Source: an uncultured Porphyromonadaceae bacterium
GTDB lineage: Bacteria; Bacteroidota; Bacteroidia; Bacteroidales; Muribaculaceae
Assembly: GCA_902491625.1 (NCBI GenBank)
Contig: CABUIO010000008.1
Coordinates: forward strand, 13,015-77,014
Length of the DNA: 64,000 nt
Direction of reading: 5' to 3'
The translations under genes and the position numbers were made by a program. Below, piece after piece: positions 61,633 to 64,000 of the stretch (its first letter is position 1; each line of letters starts with the position of its first letter). The notes below the pieces were generated by a model, which had not been told where the DNA came from, made no database searches, and was given only the letters and a program-made list of their open reading frames with translations.

Positions 61633-61881
61633 TTATTTAACTGTTTCCGGGAATAGCACGTCGACAGTTGAGCCGAAAGCAACTGCGATGCGCTCTTTGG
61701 CTCTTTGATTAGGCGTTTGAATACCCGACAGCCATTGCCTTACGGTTGATTCTTCGCGGCAAGTTATTTCGGCTATTTTTGATATAAAAGCCTGTGCCGG
61801 ATTTGGTTTCTCCTTTTCTTCAAGGTAGAGTTCCTTTAGTGATTTTTGCTCCATATAATCGTATTTACATTTTTTAACCAT
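61633..61881 (-). CDS. HTH regulator, Cro-like
   Basis: The protein has 82 residues from 61881, or 73 from the ATG at 61854 (MEQKSLKELYLEE). The HTH region is EITCREESTVRQWLSGIQTPNQRAKERIAVAFG. It is divergent from the repressor-like gene at 62063 and preceded by a 28-bp palindrome. It likely competes for the shared operators. Confidence 0.7.
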   Translation of the reverse strand: MVKKCKYDYMEQKSLKELYLEEKEKPNPAQAFISKIAEITCREESTVRQWLSGIQTPNQRAKERIAVAFGSTVDVLFPETVK

Positions 61882-61886
61882 TGGGC

Positions 61887-61914
61887 AACAAATATATTAC
61901 GCAATATATTTGTT
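61887..61914. promoter_or_regulatory. 28-bp palindromic operator (switch operator 1)
   Basis: AACAAATATA (61887-61896) and TATATTTGTT (61905-61914) flank TTACGCAA. The right arm contains the TTTG used as -33 element of the promoter at 61933. The TTACGCAATAT word recurs in operator 2. Confidence 0.7.
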
Positions 61915-61932
61915 ATATTAGGAAATAATAGT

Positions 61933-61940
61933 TACCTTTG
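61933..61940 (+). promoter_or_regulatory. Promoter of the repressor-like gene
   Basis: TACCTTTG, with -33 TTTG at 61909-61912, 20 bases upstream. The leader is about 115 nt. Confidence 0.65.
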
Positions 61941-61989
61941 CATCAAGAAATAATCTTATTGCTTGTTGTTGTGAATGATCACGACAATG

Positions 61990-61997
61990 CAAAGGTA
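61990..61997 (-). promoter_or_regulatory. Early (minus-strand) promoter
   Basis: The minus strand reads TACCTTTG. Its box faces the plus promoter at 61933; together they form an 11-bp inverted repeat TACCTTTGCAT/ATGCAAAGGTA, and the two transcripts overlap by about 36 bases. Confidence 0.6.
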
Positions 61998-62013
61998 GCT
62001 AATTTAATTGATA

Positions 62014-62044
62014 TAACGTAATATTAGCATTAAATATTGCGTAA
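62014..62044. promoter_or_regulatory. Operator 2 of the switch
   Basis: TAACGTAATATT (62014-62025) and AATATTGCGTAA (62033-62044) form an imperfect inverted repeat with 10 of 12 matches. The half-site matches the centre of operator 1. It lies upstream of the minus promoter and just before the repressor start. Confidence 0.55.
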
Positions 62045-62062
62045 TAATTACTAAAACTTGTA

Positions 62063-62578
62063 ATGGCACGATACAGACTACTTGAATTGAGAAAAGAAAA
62101 CGGCAAAACGCAGAAAGAGCTTGCCGCAGCTCTCGGCGTAACACAGGGCTTTCTGTCAAGTGTAGAAAAGGGTCGCAATCCTTTTCCCGACGAGCGAGTT
62201 GCCGACCTCCGCAAAGCCTTCCCCGGAGTTGACATTACGAGATATGAAATTGATGAGGAAGAATATCCTCGCTATCTTGAATCGGTAGGCAGCAACAATA
62301 AGTTTTCGGAGATTAGAATAAATGACCCCGAAGCCTTGCGGCAGATACTCGGAGTCCTGGAGCGCATAGACCGCGACACAGACAAGGCGAGAGGGGGCGA
62401 TGATGAAGAAATACAAAGATTGCGCGATGACAACGCGCGTTTATGTTCCCGGCTTGATGAGTTACAAAAGAAATACGACGATTGCCGAGATAGGGAGATA
62501 GACCTACGAGAAGAAATATGGCGTTTGCGAGAGCTACTAACAGCCAATGGAATCTCTTACACTCAAGAAAAAAAATGA
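62063..62578 (+). CDS. XRE-family phage repressor with C-terminal coiled coil
   Basis: The 171-residue protein has an N-terminal HTH_3 domain (GKTQKELAAALGVTQGFLSSVEKGRNPFP, residues about 14-42). A long acidic-basic coiled coil (residues about 110-160) takes the place of a LexA-like peptidase domain. So induction cannot work by RecA-stimulated self-cleavage. It is the only plus-strand gene in the right arm and faces the early operon across two operators. Confidence 0.85.
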   Translation: MARYRLLELRKENGKTQKELAAALGVTQGFLSSVEKGRNPFPDERVADLRKAFPGVDITRYEIDEEEYPRYLESVGSNNKFSEIRINDPEALRQILGVLERIDRDTDKARGGDDEEIQRLRDDNARLCSRLDELQKKYDDCRDREIDLREEIWRLRELLTANGISYTQEKK

Positions 62579-62620
62579 TAAAAAGGGCGCGAAAGTTATT
62601 GCCACATCAAAAAATATTAT

Positions 62621-62628
62621 TAACTTTG
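62621..62628 (+). promoter_or_regulatory. Promoter facing attR, likely integrase promoter in the excised phage
   Basis: TTG at 62599 and TAACTTTG are 19 bases apart. Downstream lie a perfect 8-bp hairpin (CTTGCGCG 62639-62646, CGCGCAAG 62654-62661) and then the attachment core. In the circular phage the next gene is the integrase. Confidence 0.6.
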
Positions 62629-62720
62629 CAGCGTAAATCTTGCGCGCAACATACGCGCAAGCAGGAACGGGCTTTAAGCAACTAATTATTAACCAGTCGT
62701 TTACGATTGGAGAAAGTTGT

Positions 62721-62777
62721 CTGGAAAGCGTGTATACGCCAAAAGCGTATCCCGAGTTCGAATCTCGGTCACTCCGC
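62721..62777 (+). repeat. attR core and displaced host tRNA-Ser 3' end
   Basis: Bases 62721-62751 equal the attL core. They continue with T-arm CCGAG-TTCGAAT-CTCGG and acceptor TCACTCCG, a complete tRNA 3' half but with no 5' half. The T-stem differs from that of the intact tRNA at both strands, keeping pairing. Confidence 0.9.
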
Positions 62778-62782
62778 AAAGT

Positions 62783-62804
62783 AAGCGAAGCTTTTGCTTC
62801 GCTT
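62783..62804 (+). terminator. Original host tRNA-Ser terminator
   Basis: AAGCGAAG and CTTCGCTT form an 8-bp stem with a CTTTTG loop, followed by TTTTTG. It lies right after the displaced tRNA 3' end. Confidence 0.75.
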
Positions 62805-62874
62805 TTTTGTTTATGGGAGATACAAATTAAATGATTCGGGGGATTGGATGATGGTTGATCTCCTATGCCGGAAA

Positions 62875-63639
62875 CTAATCCGGGGAATTGACTGATTCTC
62901 TTAGTTTGAGATATTTTTCGGCGTCTTTGGTCTTGCCGAGGCGAGAGGAGAGGGTGGCCATGTAGTCGTACCAGTCGTAGCGCGTATCGTCGCTTATTCC
63001 CGGAGCCTTGAGAAGCTTGGTGTTTTTTTTGAGGATTTTTAGAGCTTCTTTGGGCTTGTCAAGACCATGTCCGGCCATATATGCTTGTGTGAACAAGAGA
63101 CAGCAGCGGAATTCGTCGGTTTCTTCTGAAGAGGCTGCCTCCAATTCGCGACAGAGTCTGTCGGTTATATCTAAAGCTTCTTCCGTGCGGTCGTCAATAG
63201 TTCCTATATATGAGGCTTTCAGATAGTCTATGTGCTTAAGGATGTATGTATTAGCGTCGGATATGTCAAGCTCCGCGATATGGTCGAGTACGTAAATTAT
63301 GCCGTCGCGTGCCGCAAGCTGATCGGGGCTATATGTCGTGTTGTCAGGCCAATCCCATTTGTTGTCCGTCGAGGCGGGGAAATAACGGGTTATGACATCG
63401 AGGACTATGCTTAGCGCGTCATCGGCGGGATGGTCGGTGTTTTCGAGAAGCCAATCAGCCACAGATGTCTGTGAGGGATCGGCAATGAAAGTTTCGAGTT
63501 GACCATTGTAGACTTCCTCCCAATACTTCTGTGCCGACGCCGAGTCAACTTCATCCGCCTTATGCAGATAGCGGAAGAATCGCTCATTATCACCAAGTCC
63601 CCACGCGCACTCTGCAAGTCTCAGGGAGAGGTCTATAAT
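62875..63639 (-). pseudogene. TPR-like host gene, 5' end removed by IS insertion
   Basis: The frame is open from the stop at 62875 up to about 63650 without a good start codon. Protein text continues upstream of the GTG at 63462 (ERFFRYLHKADEVDSASAQKYWEE..), up to DLSLRLAECAWGLGDN, which looks like the middle of a TPR protein. The junction with the IS element lies at about 63640. A product starting at 63462 (195 residues) is possible but would be only the C-terminal part. Confidence 0.75.
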
Positions 63640-64000
63640 ACTCCCCGATTTTCAGACAGTCACAAAGATGGTGGCATGAGGAAAAATCGCTATCTTTGTG
63701 GAAAAGAAGAAAATCAAAATGGCAAGACAATCGAAATTCACAGCAGCTTTCAAGGCCAAGGTCGCCGTGGAAGCCCTCAGGGAAACAGAACCGCTGGAGA
63801 CGCTGGCCAAAAAGTATGGCGTGGCACCCTCGAAAATCACGGAATGGAAGAACGAGCTGCTTGACAATGCGGACAAAGCCTTCGGGAAAGACTCTCAGAG
63901 CAAGAGCGAGCTCAGGAAGGTGACTGCCGAGAAAGACCGTCTTCTCAAGAAAGTAGGTCAGTTGACAATCGACTGCGATTTTTTTGCGAAAGCCTGCGAG
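63640..64000 (+). mobile_element. IS3-family insertion sequence, left part
   Basis: The host frame ends near 63640 and an IS3-type orfA begins at 63719 with a TATCTTTG promoter box at 63691-63698. CACAAAGAT (63661) and ATCTTTGTG (63692) form an inverted repeat around the promoter. The right end is beyond the window, and the exact left terminal repeat could not be fixed. Confidence 0.75.
63719..64000 (+). CDS. IS3-family transposase OrfA, 3' end outside window
   Basis: The frame starts MARQSKFTAAFKAKVAVEAL and contains the HTH KKYGVAPSKITEWKNELL, then a leucine-zipper-like KDRLLKKVGQLTIDCDFF. The T-run TTTTTTG near 63980 is where OrfA-OrfB frameshifting happens in this family. The reading frame runs off the window. 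Confidence 0.9.
   Translation, partial: MARQSKFTAAFKAKVAVEALRETEPLETLAKKYGVAPSKITEWKNELLDNADKAFGKDSQSKSELRKVTAEKDRLLKKVGQLTIDCDFFAKACE

Noticed and set aside
20565..62751. Integrative conjugative element
   Set aside because: No relaxase, coupling protein or type IV secretion genes; terminase, portal, capsid, tape measure and lysis genes show a phage.
62721..62777. A second tRNA-Ser gene
   Set aside because: Only the 3' half is present; no D-arm or 5' acceptor strand lies upstream.

Overview
The window looks like a Bacteroidales chromosome, probably of the Muribaculaceae type. This is inferred from many promoters of the Bacteroidota form TTG-N17-20-TAnnTTTG, many type II signal peptides, a T9SS-like C-terminus and moderate GC. 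No 16S rRNA gene is present to confirm it. Three parts can be separated: host chromosome (1 to about 20,620), a complete-looking 42-kb prophage (about 20,565 to 62,751), and a short stretch of host chromosome broken by an IS3-type element (62,780 to 64,000).

Host left part. A secreted esterase is cut by the window edge. Next come two small lipoprotein genes, a repeat-rich intergenic region with a large imperfect inverted repeat, and a membrane-anchored Ser/Thr kinase. An efflux operon on the minus strand holds TolC, adaptor, RND pump, a PII-like protein and a putative regulator. Further on are a DUF6056-like membrane gene killed by two in-frame stops, a large secreted protein, and a coupled minus-strand operon TPR - znuA - znuC - spmAB fusion, preceded by trpS. 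A tRNA-Ser(GGA) ends this part.

Prophage. It is integrated in the tRNA-Ser 3' half. The 31-bp core is repeated at the far end, followed by a tRNA 3' end whose T-stem differs by compensated base pairs. The integrase gene next to attL carries a -1 frameshift. At the other end lie a divergent HTH-regulator switch, an excisionase-like HTH, a primase-helicase, a candidate replication origin and early genes. In the direction of late transcription (minus strand) follow ArdA, ClpP-type prohead protease, major capsid, tail tube, phosphoribosyltransferase, PLD-like protein, small and large terminase, portal, connectors, a tail-fibre-like protein, holin/endolysin/u-spanin, tape measure and a tail-tip protein. 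Capsid genes precede the terminase, which is an unusual order.

Between the structural genes sit seven or more morons, each AT-rich and most with its own promoter: three lipoproteins, a secreted protein, an Abi HEPN protein, an Imm40-like immunity protein with two membrane partners, a small membrane protein and an unknown. Five loci share another layout: a small minus-strand gene, a leader, then an outward-facing plus-strand promoter with a similar 5' leader running into GC-rich sequence without a convincing gene. These look like a family of non-coding transcription units and are the most unusual feature here.

Host right part. The displaced tRNA 3' end and its terminator are followed by a TPR-like gene whose 5' end is removed by an IS3-family element running off the window.
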